From positions 26,657,818 to 26,721,817 of the forward strand of contig NC_019875.2 of NCBI RefSeq assembly GCF_002234675.1: a DNA stretch of 64,000 bases, written 5' to 3'. Position numbers and translations under genes: made by a program. Within the stretch, counting starts at the first letter, position 1. Each line of letters starts with the position of its first letter. This document shows, one piece after another, positions 25,141 to 37,058 of the stretch. The stretch is from Oryzias latipes. Taxonomy: Eukaryota; Chordata; Actinopteri; Beloniformes; Adrianichthyidae. The notes under the pieces are model-generated. The model had not been told where the DNA came from. It saw only the letters and a program-made list of their open reading frames with translations, and did not search any database.

Positions 25141-28100
25141 GCCAGATACTGAAAATCTGAATAAAATCTGCATGCACCTAGTACTGCCCCCCCAATAGTG
25201 ATGACATCTAAAAACGTCATGAAAATGACTGGGGCCAAAATCTACTATTGGATTCCAAAAACCTTCAAGATCCACTAATGAAACCAAAACACACATACTG
25301 GAGATATCCAGAGGAGGTTTTGAAATTATTATGGGATGGCCAAAGGAACTACAGCTTAGTGGTCAGTTTGTGACAAAGTGTGAAATAGATTTTCACATTT
25401 TCTCATATTGTGGGAAAAGGAACCTTTTGTGCCAGCAATCCTCATGAAATGTCACTCGCACACCACCAGGTTAGGTCCTTAACCACAACCAAAACGTTTT
25501 TGACTTTAGATCTCGAGGAGAGGCTGGCGTCCCAAATTTTCCTAAAAAATGTCGTTTAGTACCTTCTACAAATTAAAACTCCCCCTAGGGATTTCAATCC
25601 ATTGCCTGCTAACTCCTCTGGCATCATTGGGAAAACTTGGGAATTATTGATGGATTCAAAAGTGGTCGTGAACACCACGTTAATGGTGTTAACGTGGCGA
25701 GCTCGCAAAAGCGGCGTTCAATACAATATACAATGTGAACATATTTTTTAAATGTGGTTGTGGTTAACAAAAAACCTCAGTTACCAAGGAAATCCAAAAG
25801 TTTATTTTTTTGGACTCTTCTGAAAATTTACAGAGACACGTTCGTCACCCCCAGACGACTGAAAAATGAAATGGTTGCCATGGAGATAAAACCAACAGAA
25901 AAGGTGCCATTTTGAAAAAAATACTGTTTTTTCTTTTTAAATAAATTTGTCACATGAAGCTTTGAGAGTGGTGGCAAAGGCAGAAGAGGAGAGTCAGGAG
26001 CTTGTAGCTGCCGCTCAGCCAGTGAGGGCGGGTATAAGGAGGCAGCGAGGGCAGGGGTAAGTACTGCCTGTAAGCTATCCAACACTGCTCATGGCTTTAG
26101 TTATTGTTTTTTTCTGTTACAGTGTTATTTTTGCACAAAGGTTATTTGTATTTTAGTTTTCATAGATTCTAAACGTTGCAAAAAGTATAATAGTTAATAT
26201 ATTAGTTAAATATTAGAATAATCCATTAGTGAAGAAATTATTCATTTTCTAGCAAAAGCTTTTGTAAAATAGTTGTTGTTGATGAAATATTTCTGTTGTA
26301 GTTTTCTAAACCTTTTTTTTTTTATTCTTTTCTGTAAAAATCAATAAGCAAAACTTAAAAGTAAACAAAAAATTGTGGGTGATTTTATTTGGTTTTAAGC
26401 TTAGCTCTAAAAAAAACGATGTTTTTCTCTTTGTAAACTCTTTTTTACCATTCCTCACTGAAAAGGTGCTGGTTGGTTACCCCCCTTGTGAAGAATTATT
26501 CATCAACAACTTCTGCAATTATTCAAATATTTCCATCTCCATTTTATTTTTCAGATCTTATATGATGTTAATCAGAGCTTTATGAGAAAGCTTTGGACGT
26601 GTTGAGATGGGATGTTTCAGGATGAGGGAGTAAAGGTCTCAAACCATCACCTCCATCGAACAAACTTGTATGGGAGACACCACCCCTCTGTTTCTACACT
26701 TTCTCACACTCTTTCTCACCCTGCCATGTTTAGAGGCCTTGCTTCAGACTAATTGAATAAGCGGTGACCCTGTGGACGGCCTCTCTGAGGGATTAGGATA
26801 TGATCTCGAAAGAGCGGTCCTCCGAGGGCAAACACAGCCAATCTAGAGCCATTTCATGCTCTGCACTCCAGCACACGAAAGGCCGGCATTGAGGCCACAC
26901 ACATACGCAAAACAGAAGAGGTAATTCATGGGTCCTCAAATGAAACATGTTTTAAATTCTACTCAGTCTTTTATGAAACACAGCTGCTTTTTGTGTCTTT
27001 TTTTTCTGTCTTCTTCTTCCCTCTACAAATATTTTAAAGGCTATTAATTAAGGTAACATTCCTTCTTTTCGCTTTGGATTACATCGGAGCATGGATACAA
27101 AACACGCCTGTTGTAACCTTAGTTAGATGCTAAATTGTTATATTTATGAATTCTTCCAGGTATGTTAGCTTTTTTTGCAAATTTAACTGATACTGTAAAC
27201 CTATGCAGCCTTAAACTGCATAACTGCATTTTATTTTGAAAATTTCCCATCATTACCTTTGCAGGCCATATTTCCAGATTCCTTATTAAATATTGAAACC
27301 TTTTTAGTTAAGAATTTAAAACCATGGTTATTTCTAATAATCATGCACAGATTTCTTTCTTTCCTAAATAGTGATTATGAAATATATACATTTTTCAATG
27401 GTGGAATGCTTTTTACACTTTCCTTACATATTTTTTAAGGTGATTTCATCATGTTAAAAAAGAGGAAGTTAATAAGCATTCAAACCACCCCTCACACCTT
27501 TTCTTGGAGCTCTGGGGTATGGCGAAGGCAAGTCAATGTGGTTTTTATTATTAATCAGAGGAATCCATGAAAAGGAAAGCACATGACTCTGAAATATATC
27601 ATTGAATTTAGATTATCTGTGGATGCCTGACCCATTTTCAACCTCATACGTAAAACGAATCATATAAAAGTCTCTCTTAATTTAGAAAGTGGTTTTTGTT
27701 TCCTGGAGTGTCCTCTTCTCCAGCAGGAGTTTCTGCCTGCTTTTCTTTTTCCAACTGGCTATTAGCATTGTGGCTTCCCATGTGGCGCTGAGTTTCTTCC
27801 CCCTGGCAGGAGGAGAAGTACGCCATTAGTTCACTAGACCTGCTGTTGCTGTCAAGATGTGAGTGGGGAGTAGATCTATTAGATACCTATATATCCTGGT
27901 GGAACAGCCTTTATCCCTGCCTTCCCTTTTGGCACATTAAATATAGAGACAAAACCCAGATGACTGCCTCTGAATCTGTGAAAACATGCACTAAGTACAC
28001 TGCTTTGGAAGTGGAATCTCAAAGAAAATAATGAAAAAGCCACAGGTAGCAACAAAAAAGAAGACTTCTCAAAGGACAATTCAATTGAGAAGATGCAGTT

Positions 28101-28212
28101 TGCAGTCTTATTTAGCTCTGGTAAGTTTAATGCTCAAAACTAATGGTCATGTTTGTTTCAGAGTTAAATTTTACTGTGTAAACTTTTTTAATGTATCGTA
28201 GTTTTTTAGAAA
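25141..28212. other. Intergenic with CNE-like stretch
   Basis: No gene recognised. The stretch at about 26735-26905 (from CTTCAGACTAATTGAATAAG to the GGCCGGCATTGAGGCC region) is GC-richer than its surroundings, free of repeats and resembles a conserved non-coding element. Nothing else identifiable was seen. Confidence 0.4.
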
Positions 28213-28300
28213 ATGTGAAAAAGGCTTTGTCAATTTCCATGCGGGAACCTCCCAAATGGATAAATAAAGTTGTCTATCTATCTATCTATCTATCTATCTA
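28213..28300 (+). mobile_element. LINE 3' end with (ATCT)n tail
   Basis: The sequence CAATTTCCATGCGGGAACCT followed by AATGGATAAATAAAGTTG and an ATCT tetranucleotide run (28273-28300) is the typical 3' terminus of teleost non-LTR elements. These end in an AATAAAGT-like motif plus short tandem repeats. Only the terminal piece is present. Confidence 0.6.
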
Positions 28301-29002
28301 AAATATAGGACATTTTTATGAATAACCTCAAAATGTTTGTTTCTGTGGAAACAACGACAAATCAGCTGCTACTGCTGTGACCTTTATTGGGAAAGTTGGT
28401 AATGTATTTTAAGAAAAAATGAGTCCTGCAAAAAGATTTGTAATAAAGCCACCTGAGGTAAATCAGTTTTAAACCTGTCATCACCCACAGAGGTATATAT
28501 TATTGGAAACAGGTGTTGTGCGTAACATATGGATGTTGGCTACTCGTTTCTCGACCCCTTAGGACTCAGGAACTGATAAATTCCACACTTCTGGCTAAAT
28601 CATGTTCAAAAACGCTTTGCTGGACACTTTTTTATGTTTTTTTAACCTTCTTTTTGCTTTAGTATCTCAACTTTATATGTTTGATCTCAATGATCACTTT
28701 TCAGATCACTCCAAACTATACGTTTTTTATTTAATAACATTACATTTCTATTCAATTAAATACGAATGTTGATTTTTATTTTGAGTTATTTGTCCATCAT
28801 TGGTTTTCTTTTTACAGAAAAAAAATTAAAGTGTAAAATTAAATTATTTCAGTTTTTCTGTTTGTTAGCACTATTAAATAAGTATAATCTAAGGATATTC
28901 TAAAATGTTTTTCCCATGATCAGATAAGTAACTTCATGTTTTGCATTTGCAAATACTAAAATTTACATTTCCAAAGTCTCAAATGTTTGAAATTTGTTCT
29001 TT

Positions 29003-29240
29003 TTGCAGATGACACAACAATTTTTTATTCTGGAAAAAATGTAAAGCATCTAATGGAATATATCAAAATTGAAATTAACTATTGGTTTAATGATAATAAT
29101 AAGCTTTCACTGAATCTGTAAAACAACAACAGGAAGTAAAACTGCTGATGGGGTAAAAATTGAAAAATTATCAGAGTTTCGGTTCCTTGGGGTAATTTTT
29201 TATCAAAAATTATCTTGGAAGACTCCTTTATTAAAAGTCA
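29003..29240 (+). pseudogene. Non-LTR reverse transcriptase fragment
   Basis: The frame reads FADDTTIFYSGKNVKHL..., including the FADD catalytic box of reverse transcriptase, then WFNDNNKLSLNL, a stop codon (TAA near 29119), and after a shift FRFLGVIFYQKLSWKT. This is the palm/thumb order of LINE reverse transcriptases (FADD, NKLSLN, FLGV). It is a short, frame-disrupted, inactive remnant; the clade is not resolved. The LINE tail 0.7 kb upstream (28213-28300) may or may not be related. Confidence 0.75.
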
Positions 29241-32200
29241 AATGGTTAAAGTGATATATTTTTTTAATAATTTTATTTTCTGATGTTATATTGTTTAATT
29301 GTATTGCCCTATTTTACATTTTGCATTGAAGTGTGTAGTAATGCATATAAAACCAATTAAGTGTTGTTACATTTACTGCAGAAACACGTTTTTCAAATTA
29401 TCAAGCTGCAAATGCAAAAAAAAAACAACATACAACAGATAATTATTTCATCACCTTCGTGTCTGTGGCCAAGCCTTTAACACTGACCTGTCTCTCTGCA
29501 GCCCAGTCTGAATCTGCAGGCTTTACAGGCTTTCCTCTTCCCCAGGCAGGGCAGAGACGCTGCCGACTTCACATTCTCATCCTTCAATCCCTTTTCCTCC
29601 ATCCCTCCATCCCCCAGCGTCCTGTTTACTCTCCAGGCCTGTGGCCGTGCCACCTCAGAGACTCTCCAGACCACCAAGGTCCTGGCGACTGACTTGGATT
29701 GGTCATTGACAGCCCTCGGCATCGAAACAACAAGGAACGGTGCTGTAGTGTGCGGGGGAGTGACGCTGTCAGCCACTCAGTGGTTGGGATTTTTTTATAC
29801 TACAGACCTGTATGTAGGTTAAAGATACAATTAACTGAGGTTTGTCCTCTGCATTAAAAATATACTGGCTTGTATTATGTGGCCAGGCCTCACAATGGTT
29901 CTGCACCTCACCAGAAAAATCCTTCCATTTTGGTTGAAAACATTATCCTGTTCAGGGTCACATGAAGGTTGGAGTCGGTCCTAGCTTTCATTGGATCACT
30001 CCGGATGGTTTACTATGAGACGATTGTCAGCAAATACGTGGGATTTTACAGCTGAAAAGATGAATCTTCTTGTAACCGAATGAGGGTAAAATCTCACAGA
30101 TTCTTCTGTTACATTTAGTTCTGGCTGGCAGGAGGTTTTCATACCATCCTTCTGGAGTTTCCTCCATAGCCATGAAAGTAACAGGAGATGTTATTTTTGT
30201 CACTGAGAAAATGGGAGGGATCTCATGTCGGCCTGCAAATTGTGTATAGTCAAATAGTTGGTCTCCCTCTGCTGGTCAGATGCTGCAACTATGTCCTTCC
30301 TTTGGCAGCAATGTGTTCTGCTTGTGTATAACAGAAGAACCGCAGCACAAAAGCAAGCACGGCAATCCTGACATTTAATTTTACATGGGTGGTCCTTTTC
30401 ACACTGTTGGGTTAAATGATTGCAAGTTATGGAAATGCGCAATGAAAACAAAAGTCGAGTTTGTGACAGCAAAAAGGTTTTGAGTTGGGTCAGTCTGTCA
30501 GCAAACCATTGAAGCAAACTGCACATCAACATTTACGACTACAGTATTTAGGGTTTTCTTAGAATGCTAACACATTGTTTTTGCAGCGGAAAGGCTGCCG
30601 TTGTGAAATGATGAGGCCAGTTTGAAGTGTTCAAGTGTGTGTGTATGTGTGCATGTGTGTGTGCGTGTGGTAGTAGGCTCAACATAAAACTGTAGTCTGC
30701 ACATTTTTTGTGTTCCGGCTCCGAGGCGTTTTTTGGTCTTGACTTTCTGTCGAAGTGCTCTAAAAGTTCTGGTTCCTTCTTCATTTCTGACTGGAGAGAT
30801 CTGTTGAAAAAGCACAAAGGTGGAAGAGCTAAACACAAAATTAAAATAGATATATTTTACCTGAAAGCCTTAAAACAAAAGTAAGTTGAAAGGTGGGCAA
30901 GATGTGGCTTTGAAATCTCAAGAAAGAATAAAACCTATGGTTGCGGAGTAATTATTGCGCCTGGCTCCAGTGTTTTTGTGTAGTCTTCAAGATTTTGTCC
31001 ACCACAGGATGTGTGTGGGCCATTGTTAGTCACACCAAGTGCTACATATGTGGTACAACTTCCTCCTGAGCCAAACAGACGTGCCAACAAAAAGTAAGTG
31101 CACCCATCAGATTTTTCTATATATATATTTTTTTTACTTGTCTTTCAGTATCTTTTAGTATTTGCCCAATATTTGTCTCATTTGCTTGTCAATATCTTTA
31201 CCCTCAGCAAAAAAGCAGTGGAAGTTTATTTCATGAAGTATACTTCAGTGTAAGTATAGCAAGGATACTATAGTATAGACCATGCACTTGTAGTGTAGGA
31301 AAGTCCACTAACTGAATACTTCTTCAGACTAAATTGGGACACTTTACGTTTACAATATATAGATAGTATATAAAAAATAAAAGTACTTCCAGTAAACTTA
31401 AATAGAATATTTTTTGCTAGAGGTATCTTTAGACATTTTTTGTCAATTGTTTTTAACTGGGATTTTTTTTTTTTTTGCAGATATGATCGTGGTTCTTTCA
31501 CAGAACTATAAAAAATGGACGATGACATGTTAAATTCTTTCCTAGAGTTTGTATTTTTTGATCAACACTGCAGTAAAAAGTTTCTTGTTGTTGTTTTTCT
31601 GTTGAACTAACCTCACACTTTTTTATATTGGTTTAGTCTTGTATTTTCTTAAAACAATTTACTGTCATTATCAATATAAAAATCTTCTTGTAAAAATATA
31701 TATATATATACATGGCATCAAACGGCAACAAATACAACCATAAGTTATATTTTTTAAAGGGTGTCATTTTTTTCTTTTAAATCCCAAAACTCCACCAATA
31801 AGGGCAAGAATTTTGTCCAAGTCACCCCTGAATGTGTTGCCTGCCTCACAATACTTTCAATTTCTCCCTCAAAATGGATGCTTTGTGTGGTCAAGTGAGC
31901 ACGGGCTGAAGACTGAACCGCAGAACTGTGGCTCTTTTCCTGATTCCCCTGTCTAAAAGCAGACTGGACCAAAAATGCCAAACCAGTGAGAAAATTTTAG
32001 CTTAGGTCAGGCATCAGCAATTCCCCTGCAGTGATTGACAAATGGATGTTTTCTTCTTTAAAAATGTGAACATTTGACTGTTGTGGGTATTTTATAGAAA
32101 CTTTATTTCAAACCATACATCCTTTTTTGACCTTCGTTTCTCAACCCATGGTATTAATTTTCGGCTGGTGTCATCGATCTAATGTTCCATCGTGGGAAAC

Positions 32201-34119
32201 ATGTCGCACCACAGCAGCAGCCGTCGTCTGCGTTAGGTTTTTGTTGGCCTCAGAGGGTATTTTTTAGACTGAGGCAGAGAAAAGGCTGAGGGTCCTCAGT
32301 ACAGTCACTGCATGGTGCAGCAGGACCAGGGTTTAGCTCATCGATCATTGCACAAACCCTGAGAGTGTAATGGATGATCAAATCTGAAACATGAAAACTA
32401 AACGCTTTTATATAGGTCCAGTAACAAGAAAAAGCCACAGAAGGGTTTGTTTGTATTTGTGTATGGTCAAGTCTGTGTAGGGGAATGGATAAGAGCATAA
32501 CTTCAAACATGACAGGTGAGATTCAGGTTATATTTGCATGATTAAAGAGTCCAGAGAGATGTCTTATGTCTTTGGGGAGCTCTCTGAAGCGATAAAGTAT
32601 GCACAAAAGCAGCATGAAGCCCTCCCACTTTTACACATTTGCTTGTGTTACCACACACAGGCTTGAGACAAAGAACATGTACTTGTATTCTGTTTGAACA
32701 GGGTACTTGGCTCCACTTTGTGCATTTAGCACAGACTCCTTAGTGTGAGGAGAGTGAAGTACACACATGACAGCCTGACGGATTGTGGTTCTTTGGGCCA
32801 CGGAGGCCTTTCTGCAGGCCTGGCAGACCGAACAGAGACCCCATACCAGGCCGACGGGTTGAGCCAGAGGGATGAGTAAATACATGACTGATGGAAAGTG
32901 GCTCAGTGCGGTGGGACCTCCTGACCAGCAGCAGAGCCCAGCCTGGAGGTGATATGGAGCCAAGCAGATGACCCAGCAGCAGGAAACCTCTGAGGTCATT
33001 AAAGGCTTCAGTATAGCCATTTGATCAGAGTGGAAACCTCTGAACAAAAACATTGGATAAAGCAAGCTGTTGCACCCCCTGCCCCTTCTGGACATCAATC
33101 TATGAGGCCGGGAGTCCCTTTCATTTTACAAGTCATGGGCGGTTACAGATTTTGAACACTAATACTGCAGGGATCGCACTTTAAACTGCTAAAACATATA
33201 AAAATAATAAAATGTATGATCAAAAATACAAAGTTTCCCCTTGCAATGGAAATAATTTTTCTTTGTCTTGACTTTTTTTTGTTTATTTAATACAAATTAA
33301 CTTTCAGCAGGATCAGTCAACTATTTGAGATCTGAAAAAGATTTAAAGAACTAGAAAGCAAGAGTTAAAGAACTCCTAAAAGTATGAGGTATTTTGTTCT
33401 GTTTAGAAGAACATAAGGTATATTTTTTCACTCCAAACTGTTCTCTAAAAGTGGCCTGCATTGGGTGTACATTTCATGTAAATTGAAAGCTGTCAGGCAA
33501 AGGAAAAGTCAGTTTTAAAGACTGTCCATGAACAGAAAGCCTGCAGTTGCTCAGTATTCGTTTTTGTTTGCTACCATTTCCTCTTCAAGGTTGCAGCAAA
33601 TCCCACACTGCATTTTTGCAGGTGGTTGCTGGGGTTTTTATTTAAAAAAAATGTTGCCTGATTTGTCCAGAAACCACAGAGGTGGATCAACAATAAAACC
33701 ATTTTTGCTTTGGTTTTTAATACTTTTGTCACAGATAAATATTTTTTAAAGTCCTTTACATGGGAAGGTGAAGCCACATGTCTGTACAAATCTGTTCTTT
33801 TTTTCAGAACTGAAGGCTCCAAGTCCTGACCTTAAATCCTGTACATTATTCACTTGAGCATAAAAATATTTTTAGTTAATAACTACACCTTTTATTCATT
33901 CATATATTTATTTATACATTTTTACCAAAGTCCATTGATAGGCAAATTCACCCTGTAAAACCACAAAAATCACAACATCTTTATAGAAACATTAGGCGAC
34001 ATAAAAAAATATAATGAAACAGAAAGTTGCATCATTTCAAGGTTTCACAATGCTTTGATATGTGTTTAAGGACAAGATTTAAATGTGCAGGAGTCAGTAG
34101 TGATATCCTTGCATGTAAT
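29241..34119. other. Intergenic, nothing firm
   Basis: No gene recognised. A GT-rich patch occurs at about 30634-30670 and a TA run near 31698-31711. The minus-strand open frame at 32631-33098 (155 residues) has no recognisable motif and no splice context, and I treat it as chance. Confidence 0.4.
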
Positions 34120-34230
34120 GTTGTGTGTTTTTTTTCCCAAATGTTAAAGCGCTTCCAGTTGCGCAATGTATGAGAAGTGCTTTTTTTAATTGAATAAAGT
34201 ATGATTTGATTTGATTTGATTTGATTTGAA
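34120..34230 (+). mobile_element. LINE-like 3' tail with (GATTT)n
   Basis: TTAATTGAATAAAGTATGAT is followed by a five-base GATTT tandem run (34200-34229). The pattern of an AATAAAGT motif followed by short tandem repeats is that of a non-LTR retrotransposon 3' end. No coding portion is visible next to it. Confidence 0.45.
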
Positions 34231-34513
34231 GTACAAATACAACAGAAGGTGCCAGATTTAACTGTTAGAACGCAAGCAAATGGAACAGCTTGTCGTGTGG
34301 TTCGCTGTGGCACGCAGAGTCCAAAGTAGCCTAACAGAAGTGAGGAGTCTATCTTGTCGGTTATAATATTCCTCAAAATAGTGAGATTAAATTGAACGAA
34401 GCACAATTCTAGTGTTGTAAAATGTTAATCTGAGGATAAAACTGATGTCTAAACTGTCCCTGTGCCTCTGGTTCAACCAGACATCATCAAACCGAAGTTG
34501 TCCAACCGTTTTA

Positions 34514-34690
34514 AAGTCCCACTCCGTCATCTTTTGATCTGTTTTCAAAGCATCCCCGGTGATTTTTAATTATGATGATGTTGTTTTTAGCCCAAATAAA
34601 AAAATGTTTCGTTTTCTCTGACATATTTTCTGCAGAACAGCCGTGGTTCATTAGATATTTGCCTCTGAGTTGTGGGCGGGGACTATTGCC
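34514..34690 (-). repeat. R1 dispersed repeat, copy e, 3' portion
   Basis: The reverse complement matches the 3' third of R1: CTCAGAGGCAAAT, TCTAATGAACCAC-like, CTGCAGAAAATATGTC, then CACCGGGGATGC in place of the usual CACTGGGAAC, and a terminal GGGACTTTAAA. The 5' part of the same copy continues at 36673-37058 on the other side of a LINE, so the LINE split this copy. Confidence 0.6.
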
Positions 34691-34691
34691 G

Positions 34692-36672
34692 TAAAATCCA
34701 TTCAATTCAATTCAATTCAATTTTATTTGTATAGCCCAAAATCAAAACAACAGTCGTCTCGATGGGCTTCGAAGTAAACATGAACTCAAAAGGATCATGA
34801 ATACAAAGAGTTCCATCCATCCATCCATCCATCTTCCTCCGCTTATCCGGGACCGGGTCGCGGGGGTTCAATAGGAGTTCAATAGGAAAATACTAAAATG
34901 AACTAACAAACTGACTAAGCTATACTGGCATCCCTGCCCTTAGACCCCCCTTCGCGGTAAGGAAAAACTCCTAAAAAACCGGATTCCGGAAAAAACGAAG
35001 AAACCTCAGGGGTGCCCACATGAAGGAGGGATCCTCCCCCAGGACGGACAGGCGATTTACCAGATCTATTAGAGAAGAATTAATTTATGTAACTCTACAA
35101 CTACATATATAAAGTCCAGCAGACAAGCTTCATCCAGCCATGGTTGGGGGGACAGTCAGGGGCACGAGTCGAGCCTGAGACAGGAACCACAGCCAGGTGT
35201 AGGAGCAGGAGCAGAGACGAGGTACTCGGTCAGGTACAGAGCAGAGACGAGCCAGAGACGAACCAGAGGCAGGATCCACAGCCAGGTGAAGGAACAGGAG
35301 CAAAGGCGAGGTAAACGGTCAGGAACAGCACGGATGAACCAACTGGAGTCTGGAAGCACTCCCACTCCCCAGGAGGGGAGAGGGAAAGAGTGACAATACT
35401 GACTGCACCAAACAGAGGCATGGAAAACTAAATGATAAATGATGATCAAGAATAGAGGAGAGGAAGGGTAGAAGTAAATGAGAAAAGAGGACAGAACCCC
35501 AGTGCACCATAGTTACCCCAGCTTCAACTTCTAGCAGCCTTTTAAAACAAAAAGTTATTGTTATTAAGTTTAATTTAAACACATTCACATTAAGTTAAAT
35601 AATCTCTGAATACTAGCTAGTCTGATAATAAGCCTGTCCAAAGAGGAATGTTTTAAGTCTAACTTTGAATGTAGAAACTGAATCGGCCTCTCTTACATGA
35701 GCTGGGAGTTTATTCCATAAAACAGGGGCTTGGTGGATAAACGCTCTACCTCCAACCGTACTTTTACTAATCCTAGGAACCACAAGCAGTCCTGCGTTTT
35801 GCGAGCAAAGTGTTCTTATTGGATGGTAAGGGACTATGAGGTCCTCAATATAAGACGGGGCCATTCCATGTAAGGCCTTATAGGTTAACAGGAGGATCTT
35901 GAACTTGATTCTAGAATCAACTGGGAGCCAATGGAGCAAAACCAACACAGGAGTGATGTGATCTCTTCTGCTAGTTCCTGCTAACAATCTTGCTGCTGCG
36001 TTCTGAACAAGCTGGAGACTTCTTAAGGAACTCTTAGGACACGCTGCTAACAAGGAGTTACAGTAATCCAGCCTCGACGTAACAAATGCATGGATGAGTT
36101 TTTCAGCATCACTCTTAGAAAGTATATTTCTGATCTTAGCAATATTCCGCAGGTGAAAAAAGGCAGTTCTACACGCCTGAGATATGTGAGCCTTAAATGA
36201 TAAATCCTGGTCAAATAAAACCCCAAGGTTTCTAACTGTGGAATTGGGGGCTATACTTATGCCATCCAGGGAGACTATCTGAGCAGACAGAGCATCTCTG
36301 AGGTTTTTAGGACCAAGTATAATGACCTCAGTTTTTTCTGGGTTCAAGAGGAGGTAATTAATTGTCATCCAGGTTTTGATGTCTCTGATGCAGGCGTTCA
36401 GTTTCTCTATATCCTCATTCTGGTCAGGTTTCATGGATAAATACAACTGCGTATCATTGGCATAACAATGAAAATTAATGCTGTGTTTCCTGATTATGTT
36501 TCCTAGGGGTAGCATATAAAGCGTAAACAGGATGGGTCCTAAGACTGAGCCCTGTGGGACTCCATAGTTTACTCGAGTGCACTGAGAGGAATGTCCATTT
36601 ACATTAACGAACTGATACCTATCGGACAGATAGGATTTAAACCACTGGAGAGCAGATCCTCTGATCCCATCC
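34692..36672 (-). mobile_element. L2/CR1-like LINE, 5'-truncated
   Basis: A retrotransposon of about 2 kb inserted into R1 copy e. Its 3' end (low coordinates) is ATTTGTATAGCC read inward from an AATTC five-base tandem run at 34697-34722. A non-coding 3' region with internally repeated segments (35156-35340) leads into a reverse-transcriptase frame at 35613-36672. A small foreign piece at about 34813-34870, with (ATCC)n and CTTCCTCCGCTTATCCGG, matches the tail of the RTE-like element at 11.8 kb and is a second insertion. The 5' part of the LINE, including the endonuclease, is missing. Confidence 0.75.
35613..36672 (-). pseudogene. L2/CR1-like reverse transcriptase, 5'-truncated
   Basis: An uninterrupted frame of about 350 codons. 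The stretch before the first methionine at 36513-36515 already reads [13 protein letters not shown] and [17 protein letters not shown], which are reverse transcriptase motifs. The catalytic box follows as [10 protein letters not shown], where active relatives have YADD. The asparagine codon is at 36456-36458, so the first catalytic aspartate is lost. Downstream come [56 protein letters not shown] and [10 protein letters not shown], ending at a stop near 35613. The frame is open, but the enzyme should be inactive and lacks its N-terminus. Confidence 0.85.
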
Positions 36673-37058
36673 TATCATCCATCTGTTTACACATTCCCCT
36701 GATAGCTTACAGCCACTAACAACCCCATACTAACATTACCGGTGCAACAAAAATGGCAAGCAATTTTAAGCCAGATTCCAGATCATACGAGGAAAACAAA
36801 ACGTACAAGGATCTGTTTGTCTCTGAGAGGATTCATTGGAATGGAGCAGCGCAGCTCGAGCTTGTGACCCGCAAAATGTAGAACCTACATCACTGCTACA
36901 AGCTTTTTCCGACTTCTTTTTTTCTATCTGCTTCTGATGAACAACGACTTGAATAAAGAAATACTCAGTAATTCAATATTAAACTTAAATTTCCTTATAT
37001 GTGTCCTCCATCATGAGTAAAATGCCACAAGAACATGTTGAAAAACACAATTTTCATT
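36673..37058 (-). repeat. R1 dispersed repeat, copy e, 5' portion
   Basis: An inverted R1 sequence with GATAGCTTACAGCCACTAAC, CTAACATTACCGGTGCAAC, AAGGATCTGTTTGTCTC and GTGTCCTCCATCATGAG. On the plus strand a 42-codon frame starts at 36753 (MASNFKPDSRSYEENK...) and stops at 36879-36881. Its start parallels the MARN...FEPDSSS frame in copy d. It is separated from its 3' portion by the LINE at 34692-36672. Confidence 0.65.

Noticed and set aside
32631..33098. 155-codon minus-strand open frame
   Set aside because: Composition and lack of any motif suggest chance; not linked to other exons.
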